Shown here: piece by piece, positions 1-9,100 of the stretch | Layout of the letters: the number at the start of each line of letters is the position of its first letter | Position numbering within the stretch: the stretch's first letter is position 1 | NCBI GenBank assembly: GCA_900769665.1 | Contig: CAAGHL010000051.1 | Span: 1-30,389, forward strand | Direction of reading: 5' to 3' | Source: Clostridia bacterium | Lineage (GTDB): Bacteria > Bacillota > Clostridia > Christensenellales > CAG-314 | DNA: 30,389 nt | Made by a program: the position numbers and the translations under genes | The notes under the pieces: model-generated | What the model saw: only the letters and a program-made list of their open reading frames with translations | Databases searched by the model: none | Told to the model about the DNA's origin: nothing

Positions 1-118
1 ATCACTAATCATTTTTGCGAGCGACCTAACGTCGACGAGTAATGGTTAATAAACTCTTAAAGGTCAAGCCTCGGCTTGCGTACCGCAAGTACGAGTTCGG
101 TCGTTTGCCTGTAATTAC
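1..118. repeat. Dispersed repeat, left copy
   Basis: A composite repeat whose sister copy lies at the other edge of the window (30294-30389). Both begin ATCACTAAT followed by ATTTTTGCG, and both end in a small hairpin (CGTAC, 5-nt loop, GTACG; here 79-93) followed by AGTTCGGTCGTTTGCCT and TAATTA. The hairpin stem is identical in the two copies while the loop differs (CGCAA here, ATCCA there). The middle part is not conserved and the spacing differs by about 21 nt. It looks like an intergenic repeat family, not a gene. Confidence 0.6.
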
Positions 119-142
119 CTCGCCACAAGCCGAGGCTTGACC
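62..142. repeat. 17-bp perfect inverted repeat
   Basis: GGTCAAGCCTCGGCTTG at 62-78 is the exact reverse complement of 126-142, with 47 nt between. The shorter CGTAC/GTACG hairpin (79-93) sits inside, so the strand could fold into a long nested stem. No T-run follows on either strand, so a simple terminator is unlikely. Confidence 0.75.
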
Positions 143-221
143 CATATTAGCTTATTGTCTTAGATTACTTATGGCTCTAACTCTAATCGTGCACGCTCGG
201 GTGCCGCAAAAACGCTTTGCG

Positions 222-340
222 CCCTAAAGGCGGGGATTTTCGATGATTTTTGACGAGATTGAGCCTGCGTGGCAGGGGTTCTACGGATTATTACACAAGC
301 CGTACTAACGGCTCCGCCGCGGAAAAGACTGCCTTTAGGG
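222..340. ncRNA. Candidate structured RNA or structured repeat (multi-branched fold)
   Basis: A perfect 10-bp outer helix pairs CCCTAAAGGC (222-231) with GCCTTTAGGG (331-340). Inside it are three short hairpins in a row: CCTGC/GCAGG (264-276), GCCGT/ACGGC (299-312) and TCCGC/GCGGA (313-323). Terminator-like hairpins follow at 390-424 (plus strand) and, for the opposite direction, 430-460. I recognise no known RNA family. Because perfect Watson-Crick pairs fold on both strands, the strand is undecided. It could equally be a mobile or repeat sequence. Confidence 0.35.
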
Positions 341-389
341 TTGTTAGCGATAGCCAAATTAACCCTACGTATTAAAAAATTTGTAACAC

Positions 390-424
390 AAAAGGACTTA
401 CGCACCAATGCGCAAGTCCTTTTT
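390..424 (+). terminator. Rho-independent terminator, possibly bidirectional
   Basis: Stem AAAAGGACTT (390-399) with AAGTCCTTTT (414-423), extended inward by CGC/GCG after one mismatch, closing a six-base loop. The plus strand ends in a T-run; the minus strand reads TTTTGTG, so it could work both ways. It lies downstream of the candidate structured element at 222-340. Confidence 0.65.
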
Positions 425-429
425 GCAAC

Positions 430-460
430 AAAAAACGTCCGCACCCGAAGGTACGGACGT
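430..460 (-). terminator. Strong terminator with TTCG tetraloop
   Basis: Read on the minus strand, ACGTCCG-T-ACC, loop TTCG, GGT-G-CGGACGT forms an 11-bp stem (one G-U pair) followed directly by six T. On the plus strand the G-U becomes an A-C mismatch, so the minus direction is the likely working one. The nearest upstream minus-strand gene is the TerD-like one ending at 750. Confidence 0.75.
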
Positions 461-749
461 CCCCGCAAAGGAGAGCGGTCGACTAAAGCAGTTCCTGCCC
501 GAGGGCAGGGTTAAATAGAAGTAAGTCAAACCAAGCCTAAGCGGTATTCAACGAGGAGAGTTGCCGACTCGTGTTTCGAAACTAGAAGTAAGTACAGCCA
601 AGCCTCGCCAAATCGAATTAAGTTGTTCGGCACATCCGAAAACGCACCGACATTGCGGCAACACTACCGCAAGATGTACGCAAAAAGTCAATACGTATGT
701 AGAATTTGTGCACAAGTTGTACACAAGCGCAACGCAAACAAAGGGTAAA

Positions 750-2903
750 CTACATCCACTTTGAGGAGAATCCTTCGATGTCAAACACAGACACATTGGC
801 ATCGTCGGTGTCGTCCACCACCCAATCGGCGTCTTGCTTGTTGTCCACAATTTGCAAGTGGTCGCCGTGCAACGTCATCCAATCGTATATACTTATTTGC
901 TTTTCCAACACACGCCTCAACGCCACTTCAAGTCCCCTATCGACGGAAGCAACCTGTCCGCTGTACAGTGACAGCAACGTCGTGTCCGCCCAAATCAGCT
1001 CCTGCGTTTCGAGGTCGAGTACAAAAGCAACGTCCTTGCAAGTAGGTTGCGTAAGGTCAAACTTCAACTTGACAAACTGCGGATTGAACACTTCGCCTTG
1101 CTTTGCACGCTCGGGCAAAAACATAATACCGGAGAAGCACTGCGGCACGTCGGCAAACTTTTGCCCCGTAAAGCAGTAGTTGCACACCACGGCGTAACGC
1201 CCGTATTTGCGCGCCTTGACAAAGTCGAAGTCCACAAACTCCGATGCGCCCTCGGGTGCCGTTGTCAAGTCGCCGGAGTGGTAGCTGTCGAAGGCTTGTC
1301 CCGAAGCCATATCGTGCCAAGACAGGCTGATATTTGCCGAAATGTCGTCGTTGACAAGTTCCACCGAAAGGTCGATGTCCACGCGCTCGTCTTCCATATT
1401 GTGCCAATGGGTAAACATCCGCACGAAGTCCACGCCTCGCTCGGCATTTAGCGGAATACGCGTGCCGAAGGTAAGCGTGTGCGTTTGCTTGCTTGCAAGG
1501 CGAGCCGAGGTCGGTATCATATACTTCCTTGCACTAGGCGAGATGTACAACTTGCCTCGTTGCGGAGAGTGGCTAAACTTCAACGACAGCGCAAACTTGA
1601 TTACCTCCACCACTTGCTCACACAGTTCCTTGGGGAGCGTTTTTCGTCCGTCGTAGTCGAGGTAACTGCGCAAACCGTCGTGGTAAAACACAAACGCACG
1701 CATCGGGAAGTCGGTACACTCCGTCGTGGGACGGTTGAGATAAAACCGCCACAGCGCCGCAAGCACGTTTGTAGAAACCTCACGCGCAATGCGAATAAAG
1801 GTAACTATCACACGTTGCGTGTTGTCGAAAGTGCGCAACATGTAGTCCAGCCTACGGGCAAATTCCGTCGGGCGAGTGCTAAGCAAATCTAGGTAGGCTT
1901 GCTCGTCGTTTCGTAGCGAGTTTAGCTTGGCGGCAAACGTCTTGGGCAACATATCGTTGCGCAAACGACTTGCCAATATAAACGCATGGGCATACTTTTT
2001 GGCAAACTCACCGGGGTGCAACTTTTCAAAGGCACGTTTCCACAAAAACTCGTGGCGTGATACGTCCTCGGCGGCGTTGCTTGTGTTGCACAGTTCGTCT
2101 AGCTTGCGCAACACATCTCGGCGAGAAGCTCTCGGAAGGCTGACAAAGCATATTTTTCGGTCAAGTTCCGCATTGCCGCCCGACACCACGGAGTACACAC
2201 GCAACACATCGGTAACGTTTTTGGCAAAGCGCAAGTCGTTGTAGCTAATGGCAAAGTTGTCCACGCCTTCCGCCACGGCGTCGATGTACAACGCCATATT
2301 TTCCTTGAATGGAATACTGTCCAAATGGACATACTCGCGGAAGGAAATGACCGTTTGCTTGCACAGCGGTTGTTTGCTTTTTGGGATGGGCAGTTTTTGG
2401 CTGAACGCATCCACCGCCATTTGCACCAATATTTCGCGCGCGTTGTCCGCCGTAATGATGTGCAAGGTTGTTTTGGCAGTGTTGTTGACGGGGTTTACGT
2501 CCTCGCGCGGCGCAATGTCTTGGTTGGCAAAGCCGTAACTGTCCTTGCTTACCGTGATGTAATGCAACACGGCACGCAGGTAGTACTCGTCGGGCGTGAT
2601 ACCTTCCATATGCGGAAAGTTGGGGTAAAACACCTTGTGTTCCACGTCCGCACCCTTTGCACGCGCAAGCAAAATGTAGTTTTGGCGGTAAAACTCCGCA
2701 ATGTCCTCTTGGTCGAATTGCGCCATAAGTTTCAGCGAGTCGACGTCGAAGTTGTAACCGAGGGAAGCGTAACTTTCACACAGTGCGGCAATTTCCGTAG
2801 CCGTCGCGCGTGGGCAGTCCTTGCCGCTTTCGGCAGGATCGAAGTACTCGGCAACCAACATATTCCGTTGTAACAAAGCTTCCTTAAATATGTTTAACAG
2901 CAC
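750..2903 (-). CDS. Large protein with TerD-like C-terminal domain
   Basis: Encodes 717 residues. The start is GTG at 2903, preceded by GGAGGAGG five bases upstream. No signal peptide or membrane segment is seen. The last third (about residues 480-670) resembles TerD-type stress domains: VDIDLSVELVNDD, then SLSWHD, a YAVVCNYCFTGQKF segment and a CFSGIMFLPER segment. From memory this fits the MXAN_6230/SCO0854 family of long proteins found near tellurite-resistance-type (ter) genes; I see no Cys-rich RING-like motif at the N-terminus, and the first 480 residues are mostly helical and unrecognised. TerD domains bind calcium in characterised proteins; I cannot verify binding residues here. No other ter genes are in the window, so it stands alone between a terminator (430-460) and its own promoter (3054-3082). 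Role unknown, perhaps envelope or phage stress. Confidence 0.7.
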   Translation of the reverse strand: MLLNIFKEALLQRNMLVAEYFDPAESGKDCPRATATEIAALCESYASLGYNFDVDSLKLMAQFDQEDIAEFYRQNYILLARAKGADVEHKVFYPNFPHMEGITPDEYYLRAVLHYITVSKDSYGFANQDIAPREDVNPVNNTAKTTLHIITADNAREILVQMAVDAFSQKLPIPKSKQPLCKQTVISFREYVHLDSIPFKENMALYIDAVAEGVDNFAISYNDLRFAKNVTDVLRVYSVVSGGNAELDRKICFVSLPRASRRDVLRKLDELCNTSNAAEDVSRHEFLWKRAFEKLHPGEFAKKYAHAFILASRLRNDMLPKTFAAKLNSLRNDEQAYLDLLSTRPTEFARRLDYMLRTFDNTQRVIVTFIRIAREVSTNVLAALWRFYLNRPTTECTDFPMRAFVFYHDGLRSYLDYDGRKTLPKELCEQVVEVIKFALSLKFSHSPQRGKLYISPSARKYMIPTSARLASKQTHTLTFGTRIPLNAERGVDFVRMFTHWHNMEDERVDIDLSVELVNDDISANISLSWHDMASGQAFDSYHSGDLTTAPEGASEFVDFDFVKARKYGRYAVVCNYCFTGQKFADVPQCFSGIMFLPERAKQGEVFNPQFVKLKFDLTQPTCKDVAFVLDLETQELIWADTTLLSLYSGQVASVDRGLEVALRRVLEKQISIYDWMTLHGDHLQIVDNKQDADWVVDDTDDANVSVFDIEGFSSKWM

Positions 2904-3006
2904 TGCGCCCTCCTCCTCGGCGAAAATCTTTTTGTCCGTCCCTTAATATCGGTATGTCGTCGTGATAGCAAATTGATTGTACATGTCGACAAGCGATCGC
3001 TCACCA

Positions 3007-3031
3007 TTGCGACAAGCAAACGTCGTCGCAA
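3007..3031 (-). promoter_or_regulatory. Leader hairpin of the TerD-like gene
   Basis: A 7-bp stem, TTGCGAC (3007-3013) with GTCGCAA (3025-3031), lies about 105-130 nt upstream of the GTG start and inside the predicted transcript. No T-run follows it. A GCGATCGC palindrome (near 2993-3002) is adjacent. Confidence 0.35.
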
Positions 3032-3053
3032 CAAAAAAGCACCGAACAATGGT

Positions 3054-3082
3054 ATTATATCACATAATTGTCCACTTGTACA
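3054..3082 (-). promoter_or_regulatory. Predicted extended -10 promoter for the TerD-like gene
   Basis: On the minus strand: TGTACA (3077-3082), a 17-bp spacer ending in TGA, then a perfect TATAAT (3054-3059). The TG one base before the -10 makes it an extended -10 promoter, which would make up for the weak -35. Transcription would begin near 3047, giving a leader of about 140 nt. Confidence 0.6.
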
Positions 3083-3136
3083 GTGCCTTTATTATTTTAT
3101 TTTGCGTTTATCGGTCAACGTTACTTTGCCAAACCC

Positions 3137-3155
3137 AAAACTCGTTTATACGAGT
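3137..3155 (-). terminator. Weak terminator after the GH2 gene
   Basis: On the minus strand ACTCG, loop TATAAA, CGAGT, then TTT. The stem is only five pairs, but it sits about 30 nt past the GH2 stop codon and before the next promoter. Confidence 0.4.
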
Positions 3156-3184
3156 AGGTACATCGGCAAGCGACAAGGCAATTG

Positions 3185-5527
3185 TCACATGACAGGAACA
3201 ACCGCCTTTGCAGTGCCGTACTTGCTTGTGGCAGTAATAGTCACATTATCGCCTTCGGCAAGCACAATCGCCAAGGCTCTACCGTAGTAAGTATCGGTGT
3301 AGTCGTTGTTGTAGCCGTCTTTATTGAACGGACAAGCATGTCCGAGTCCCAAAAGCCTACCACCCTCCACTTTGACGTCTATTTTACCACGAGCAAGCGG
3401 CGCAATATTGCCGTTGTCGTCGACGTAATCCAAATGTACAAACATTGCCTTGCCTCGATTTGCGACGGGTTGCTCCGATACAAGTTGCAACTTCACTCCG
3501 CTACCGCTTGACAGCGACGCTTCGCCGATGTTGTTACCTGCCTTGTCGTATACGATTGCCACCAGTTTGCCTGTAGCGTAACGTATCGAAAATGTCGTAA
3601 CACCGTTTGATTTGCAACGCTTACGTCCGACACATTTGCCGTTGAGAAACAACTCCGCCCTATATGCCTGCGAGTACAATTCGACAAGCGCTTGCTTTCC
3701 TTCACAGCCTTGCCAATTCCAACTTGCTACCGCGTTGGAGTGTTTCCAAGCAGACGGAGAATGCTTGTGTTTAGTACGATTCACCGGCACGACAGCCAAC
3801 CTCGGTTTACCGTCCGACAACACCGTTTGCGTGTACAATGCTTCTCCGCTCATATTTCCGACAAGGTCGATACGTCCGCTGCCTGCCGTCGTCCAGCCCA
3901 CACCGTGAACAAAACTGTCGGCGTAGTCGTCGTACTCCCACGAGCCGACGCCCACCTCGCCCAAGTAGTCCATGCCGGACCAAACAAAGTCGCCGATAAG
4001 GCGAGGGTTTTGCTCGGCAAGTCGCTTGTAGCGTGCGGCGTCGCAACAAAAAGTTTCCGTACCCAAAATAAAGCGTTCGGGATATTTTTTGAGATCGTGT
4101 TTGTAACGCAATATTCCGTAGTTGTAGCCTGCAACATCACTTGCGGCAAAAATCTTGCGTGTTTTTACGTCACACCCGTGCAGCTTTGCCATTGTTTTCA
4201 TCACGTGACTGCCCAGCAATCCTGCGATATGGTTGAAAAATTCGCTGCCGACCTTGCGTGAAGCGCCTTCCGCTTTCTTGTCTGTGTACACGCCCATTCC
4301 CATGGAATACATCAAGTTGAAAGTAATGTTGATACCAACCGTGACAGGGCGAGTGTCGTCATAACGCTTGACGACGGACTTCATATCATTGAAAAACGCA
4401 ACGCCTTTGTCATTACTCGACTCGCCTATTTCGTTGCCGAGCGAATACATAATAACCGAAGGATGGTTGTAGTCCTTTGCAACAAGCATCGTCAAGTCGT
4501 CTTCGTAGTTGGCTTGGCATTTGTCGGCGTAGTCGTACTTGTTTTTGTGCACAAACCACATGTCGACATACTCGTCAAGTACAAGCATGCCCAATCTGTC
4601 GCATGCGTCCAACAGACTTTTGGCGGCAGGGTTATGCGCCGAGCGAATAGCGTTGTACCCGACGGATTGCAACAAACGCACTTTGCGTTCCTCCGCCTCG
4701 GGCAAACTGACCGCGCCGATTATACCGTTATCGGAATGGATGCACGCACCGTCCAAAACAACTCTTTTGCCATTGAGTAATAAGCCTTGTTGTTTGTTCA
4801 ATTCCACAGTGCGTATGCCGAAGCTAATAACTTCCTCATCGTCGGCATAATTTACTCTCAATATGTACAATTGAGGATCTTCCGTCGACCACAAGCGACA
4901 TTGTGGCAATGTAAACTCGCACTCGAATTTGCCGTCGGTTGCCTCAACCGATTTAGTGACAAGCACACTGTCATCGTCGCAAATTTGCAACGATACAGCA
5001 CCACTGTGCGACACTTTACCGCTTACTAATACCGTTTTCGTCGCATACGATATTGTTGTCACACGCACGCTGTCAAGCAAAATGTGCATTTCGTCGGCAG
5101 TATACAGCCACACGGGACGAATGATACCCGTACCGCTGTACCAACGGCAGTTAGGTTGATCGCTGTTGGTGACCGAAACGTTAAGCACATTGTCGCCACT
5201 GACGATATACGGCGCAATGTCCACATAGAAGTTACCCCAGCCGTAATCGTGTCGAGCAACCTCCTTGCCGTTTAGCGTCACTACTGCGTCCTTGTATACG
5301 CCCTCAAACTCCAACACGGCACAAGGTTTTCCCCCGAGTTCGCCACTGTCGAAATGTTTGCAATATACGTAGTTGCCACAAACTATCCAGCCGTTGTTTA
5401 CGCCTGCCGCCGCTTCATCGCTGCGAGGTTCGGTAATCATTGCGTCGTGCGGAATAAGGACGGGAATATAGTTTTGCTCGTCCGCTCTCCTTACTGTCCA
5501 ATTGTCCGTAAATAATACTTTTTTCAT
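3185..5527 (-). CDS. Glycoside hydrolase family 2 (beta-galactosidase/beta-glucuronidase type)
   Basis: 780 residues. I take the ATG at 5527 because GGAG lies five bases upstream; an in-frame start at 5650 would add 41 unlike residues. The GH2 order is visible: jelly-roll sugar-binding domain (about 1-145), Ig-like domain (about 150-245), TIM barrel (about 250-560), then C-terminal Ig-like domains. The catalytic acid/base is E366 in YSLGNEIGES and the nucleophile is E491 in ILGTETF; RSAHNP is also conserved. There is no signal peptide, so it should act in the cytoplasm on imported beta-linked oligosaccharides. Exact substrate cannot be told from the sequence; GH2 covers galactosidase, glucuronidase and mannosidase. 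It is the last gene of module 1, 187 nt after the 4-TM protein, a gap holding two leader hairpins. Confidence 0.92.
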   Translation of the reverse strand: MKKVLFTDNWTVRRADEQNYIPVLIPHDAMITEPRSDEAAAGVNNGWIVCGNYVYCKHFDSGELGGKPCAVLEFEGVYKDAVVTLNGKEVARHDYGWGNFYVDIAPYIVSGDNVLNVSVTNSDQPNCRWYSGTGIIRPVWLYTADEMHILLDSVRVTTISYATKTVLVSGKVSHSGAVSLQICDDDSVLVTKSVEATDGKFECEFTLPQCRLWSTEDPQLYILRVNYADDEEVISFGIRTVELNKQQGLLLNGKRVVLDGACIHSDNGIIGAVSLPEAEERKVRLLQSVGYNAIRSAHNPAAKSLLDACDRLGMLVLDEYVDMWFVHKNKYDYADKCQANYEDDLTMLVAKDYNHPSVIMYSLGNEIGESSNDKGVAFFNDMKSVVKRYDDTRPVTVGINITFNLMYSMGMGVYTDKKAEGASRKVGSEFFNHIAGLLGSHVMKTMAKLHGCDVKTRKIFAASDVAGYNYGILRYKHDLKKYPERFILGTETFCCDAARYKRLAEQNPRLIGDFVWSGMDYLGEVGVGSWEYDDYADSFVHGVGWTTAGSGRIDLVGNMSGEALYTQTVLSDGKPRLAVVPVNRTKHKHSPSAWKHSNAVASWNWQGCEGKQALVELYSQAYRAELFLNGKCVGRKRCKSNGVTTFSIRYATGKLVAIVYDKAGNNIGEASLSSGSGVKLQLVSEQPVANRGKAMFVHLDYVDDNGNIAPLARGKIDVKVEGGRLLGLGHACPFNKDGYNNDYTDTYYGRALAIVLAEGDNVTITATSKYGTAKAVVPVM

Positions 5528-5536
5528 AGTTACTCC

Positions 5537-5555
5537 GTTGCCAAACTTCGGCAAC
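5537..5555 (-). promoter_or_regulatory. Hairpin touching the GH2 ribosome site
   Basis: GTTGCC (5537-5542) pairs with GGCAAC (5550-5555) around a 7-nt loop. On the GH2 transcript this stem ends directly before the GGAG ribosome site, so it could tune ribosome loading or mark a processed 5' end. Confidence 0.4.
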
Positions 5556-5639
5556 CAAATTCTTTTACAAAATCGCCGAGTAAAACAAGTTTTAACGACA
5601 ATATTGCAATCAAGATTTGCAAATGAATTTAACCCGCGA

Positions 5640-5668
5640 CAAGACTTCACGTAATACGCGAAGCCTTG
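5640..5668 (-). promoter_or_regulatory. 12-bp hairpin in the GH2 leader (minus-strand RNA)
   Basis: On the minus strand CAAGGCTTCGCG, loop TATTA, CGTGAAGTCTTG. All 12 positions pair in RNA when two G-U pairs are counted; on the plus strand those become A-C mismatches. No T-run follows. It sits between the 4-TM gene and GH2 and could be a processing or stability element that separates their expression. Confidence 0.5.
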
Positions 5669-5714
5669 CCCTGGTTGTTATCTTTGGATATTCAAACTAT
5701 CCGTTGTAATGTTC

Positions 5715-6128
5715 TTATTCCTTTTCTCTCTTGACAAAACAGCTTACGATAGAAGCAACAATAGCAACCATCAACGTCACTGCCATTGCGATATTGAGTC
5801 CTGCCAGTTGCCACTTACCCCACATCACGATGTCGCCCTCGATGTGGTCGGCAATATTACCATAGCCGCCTTTGATTGTCAAACACATTGCTACTGCAAA
5901 CAGTATCGAAGGTACTGCCGCGATAAGATCGCCAAATTTTCCGTCATAGAAAAACAATACGAGTTCGATAGCAATGCCGAGTAATAACGTCACAACTACC
6001 CATGCGTTTTTTTCACCGCCCTGTCCGTTGTAGACCGCAAACATAATCAATCCTACGAGAGCGACAACGGCAGCGCCGAGCGCAAGATAAAATCCGACAG
6101 TTTTCTTTGTAAATTTTTCTTTAATCAT
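5715..6128 (-). CDS. Small four-helix membrane protein of unknown function
   Basis: 137 residues, ATG at 6128. Four hydrophobic segments are clear: about 11-33, 42-60, 66-85 and 108-130. The N-terminus is basic (MIKEKFTKK) and the tail ends in charged KREKE, suggesting cytoplasmic ends. I recognise no family. It begins 16 nt after the stop of the GH3 gene (6145), so the two are almost certainly co-transcribed and perhaps co-translated. Its place directly after a membrane-anchored GH3 suggests a partner role in that surface complex, which is inference only. No catalytic motif is visible. Confidence 0.75.
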   Translation of the reverse strand: MIKEKFTKKTVGFYLALGAAVVALVGLIMFAVYNGQGGEKNAWVVVTLLLGIAIELVLFFYDGKFGDLIAAVPSILFAVAMCLTIKGGYGNIADHIEGDIVMWGKWQLAGLNIAMAVTLMVAIVASIVSCFVKREKE

Positions 6129-6144
6129 TGCCTTGACCTCCCTA

Positions 6145-9100
6145 TCAGTGTTGTTCCTTTTTGATTACACTAATCACAAGCATTGCCGCGGCAGCAACCG
6201 TCAACACGGAAAATGCCACTTGACATACTGTAATCGTCGTTTGCCACCAAGGTGTTACTTGTACTACTTTGTCGCCGCTTGCAAACCCATTGACAAGGTT
6301 ACTACGACTTATTTGATACAACCAAACGTGTGCCGATTCCACCATCTTTTGAATTAGGTATCCGTCGTCTGTATCTTGTGCAATCTTGAGTGCCGACGCA
6401 CCGTGACCGGTTACGGAATCCAAGCACCATTGAGTCGTACCTGCGACAAAACCTTCAGCGGAGTGGAATTTCAAACCGGTACCTTCCGCCTCTATCTTTC
6501 TCATAGGCGCGGCGTCGGTGTCGATACTGCCTTGTTTCCAGCCCCACTCGTTGCGTAATACTTGCGTATTGAGTGCGTAACTGTAACTAGTCCAGGTAAG
6601 GCCTACACGAGCAAAAGATTGCATCAAACCGCCTTCCTTGGCTACACGTATTGCCCCCTCGAATGCACGAAGGTTTGTTTCGCGGAAGGCTTGTTCCGTA
6701 GTCATGACTGCCACGCCTTCGCGATATGTTTCTTGGTCGTTGTTGCAGAAGTGTTTGCTGCCCGCATGTGTTCCGCAAGCTTCCATTGCCAATACTTCGG
6801 GAATAGATACAAGGTATGTCATGTAGCTATCCTCCGAGCAATACTCGAAGCTACGTCCGCCAAACGGAGTACGATGAAGATCTCCGCCGATATTGTAATT
6901 GATCATCAGTCTGGACCACAACGCTTCTTCACCCATACAATGTCCGCGACCTGTATACAAATCCACGTTGAATGTACCTGTCAAAATAGGCTTGCCACAG
7001 TAACGAATCGTAGCAAATTTAACGGTCGTATCTTTGTCGTTTTCGTCCTTAGGATAAATCGTACCGCTTTCCTTATATATGCTGATTGTTCCGCCTACCG
7101 AGTCATCGCCGTCGCCGACCTTGAAACTCGGAGACAAAGTACCAACTGCAGGACAAGTAAAGCTTTCCACCGTTGCCGCAGGAAGGTCTTCAATGTTGAT
7201 TTGATAAATAAAGTCGTACCACAGACCGCTTTCAAACGGCACATCTTTCATTGTACCCAATGTAAGACCGCTGTCTTTGCCGAACTTTGCAGCTTCTTCC
7301 TTGTAGGAAGTTGCGTTTTGCGGTTTTGTGTAAGTCTTGTTACCGAGTTTTGTTATCATCTCGTCGGTAGCCGCAACCACCGTTTTTGCTGTCGGATAAC
7401 TGTTTTCCCAATCGTTACGAGTAATATACTTTGCGGAATTTTTAATCCAGTAGTTGAGGTCGATATCGTCAAATTGGTTGGTGACGATTACATTGTTTTC
7501 GCCTTTGCGGTAACTATCCGTATCCGTACTACCGACGGTTAAAAACTTTTTACAATTTGCAGCATTGCCGTCGACGTCCATACCGTCAGCCTTCGTGTAA
7601 CCTTGTGCGGCAAGCATATTGTTAAGTGCGTCGTGCGCGTCGTTACCGATTGCAAAGTAGTAGTCGCCTTCGCTCAAAATCCAACCCTTGGCTTGAATGT
7701 AATCATAGCTTGCAAGCAAGTATCTGTCTACAGTGATTGTCACTTCTTCGCTGTCGCCGCCTTTAAGCAGCTTTGTCTTGGCAAATCCAACAAGTTGCAC
7801 TGCGGATTTTTCAACTTTATTGTTGATTTCATACGCACCGTAAGGTGTTTGCGCATACAGTTGAACTACCGACTTACCGGCAACGCTACCCGTATTTTTA
7901 ACGCTCACTTTGATTGTGAACAAATCCTTTCCTGCGTCGTAAGTAACGCTGCCGAGTTTTTGTTCAAACGTTGTGTAGCTAAGCCCGTGACCGAACGTGT
8001 AGTCTACTTCGTTGCCGTATTTCCAAGCAGTGTTGTCGCGAGAGCCTTTTGTGCTGTCCGCACCGCGTCCGCCTATTACGCTGTCGGCGTAGCGAGTTTC
8101 GTAGTACTTGTAACCGATGTATATGCCTTCTACTTGCGTGCTGATATAGTCCGCGCGTTGATCGCCGTTTCCATTGATTTTGTCGTGTATGTAATCGAGA
8201 TTGGAAAATGTCGGCGTTTCCGTACCGCTGTTTACAGTAGCGGGAGCAGACAAAGAGTTTTTAGCATAAGTGTCGACAATGTGTCCGCTGGGGTTAACCT
8301 TACCGCTTAAAATCTCCGCAACTCCGACAAATCCTTGGTGACCGGGAGTGCCGATGTAAAGGATAGAGTCACACAAAGGTGCGATTTCGTATGTTTCCAT
8401 TTGGTTAGGAGCATTGAGCAAAACTATTACTTTGCCGAAACCTTGCGCCTTGATAAATTCCAACAAGTCCTTCTCGCTTTGATGAAGTGCAAGCGAACTC
8501 ACCGTCTTGTGACTTACAGAGTCTTCTTCTTGCATCAACATATCGCCGCCTTCCTTACCGATGCGAGAGAATACGACAATGGCCGTTTCCTTGTAATCGG
8601 CAGTAAGAGTGCTTGTCAATTCGGTGTATTTTTCGATAGGCAATTCGTTGTTTCCCGTTTGTGCAGTCGTTTTGACGTCGGCTGCTTTGATGCCTTCCCA
8701 CAATGCGGAGTTTACTGTAAAGCCCTCGGCCTCCAATGCTTCTTTAAGGTCGATACCAATAAATTTACCGTTTAGGTATTGAGTTTTGCCCTTTACAGGA
8801 TCGGAGTTAACCTTTGTACCTGCCGACGCGCCTTGATAGAACGGGTTGACGGCGCCATTACCGAATACCGATACTTTTCCTTTACTTAGAGGCAACGCGT
8901 TGTTGTCGTTTTTAAGCAAAGCGGCACCTTCACGCATTTCGTTTTTGTTTTGTTCCAAAGTCATAGCGACAAGGTTTTCAAAATTCGCCGCCGTGAAAGT
9001 TTTGTCGCCTACGCTTGTTTTGTAATACAAGGTATCTTGCGTAGAGCCACCTTCTGCTTTAATGATTTTGGTAGTTTCTATGTTTAATGCACTGTTGATT

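Larger units (their letters stand above)
148..749. other. Gene-free, hairpin-rich intergenic region
   Basis: About 600 bases without a convincing gene. Open frames of 60-100 codons exist on both strands but have no ribosome site and overlap hairpins. The stretch holds a candidate structured element (222-340), two terminator-like hairpins (390-424 and 430-460), a GC-rich hairpin (494-509), a direct repeat with a 67-nt period (TAGAAGTAAGT at 516-526 and 583-593, each followed by CAAGCCT), and near 704-724 the palindrome TTGTGCACAA followed by a similar TTGTACACAA. Confidence 0.6.

Noticed and set aside
169..514. Short open frames of 81-99 codons in the left intergenic region
   Set aside because: They run through terminator hairpins and the structured element, and have no ribosome site. 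They may recur in databases because the DNA repeats, not because it is coding.
5528..5650. Upstream start of GH2 at 5650
   Set aside because: The extra 41 residues are unlike GH2 and cover leader hairpins; the ATG at 5527 has a good ribosome site.
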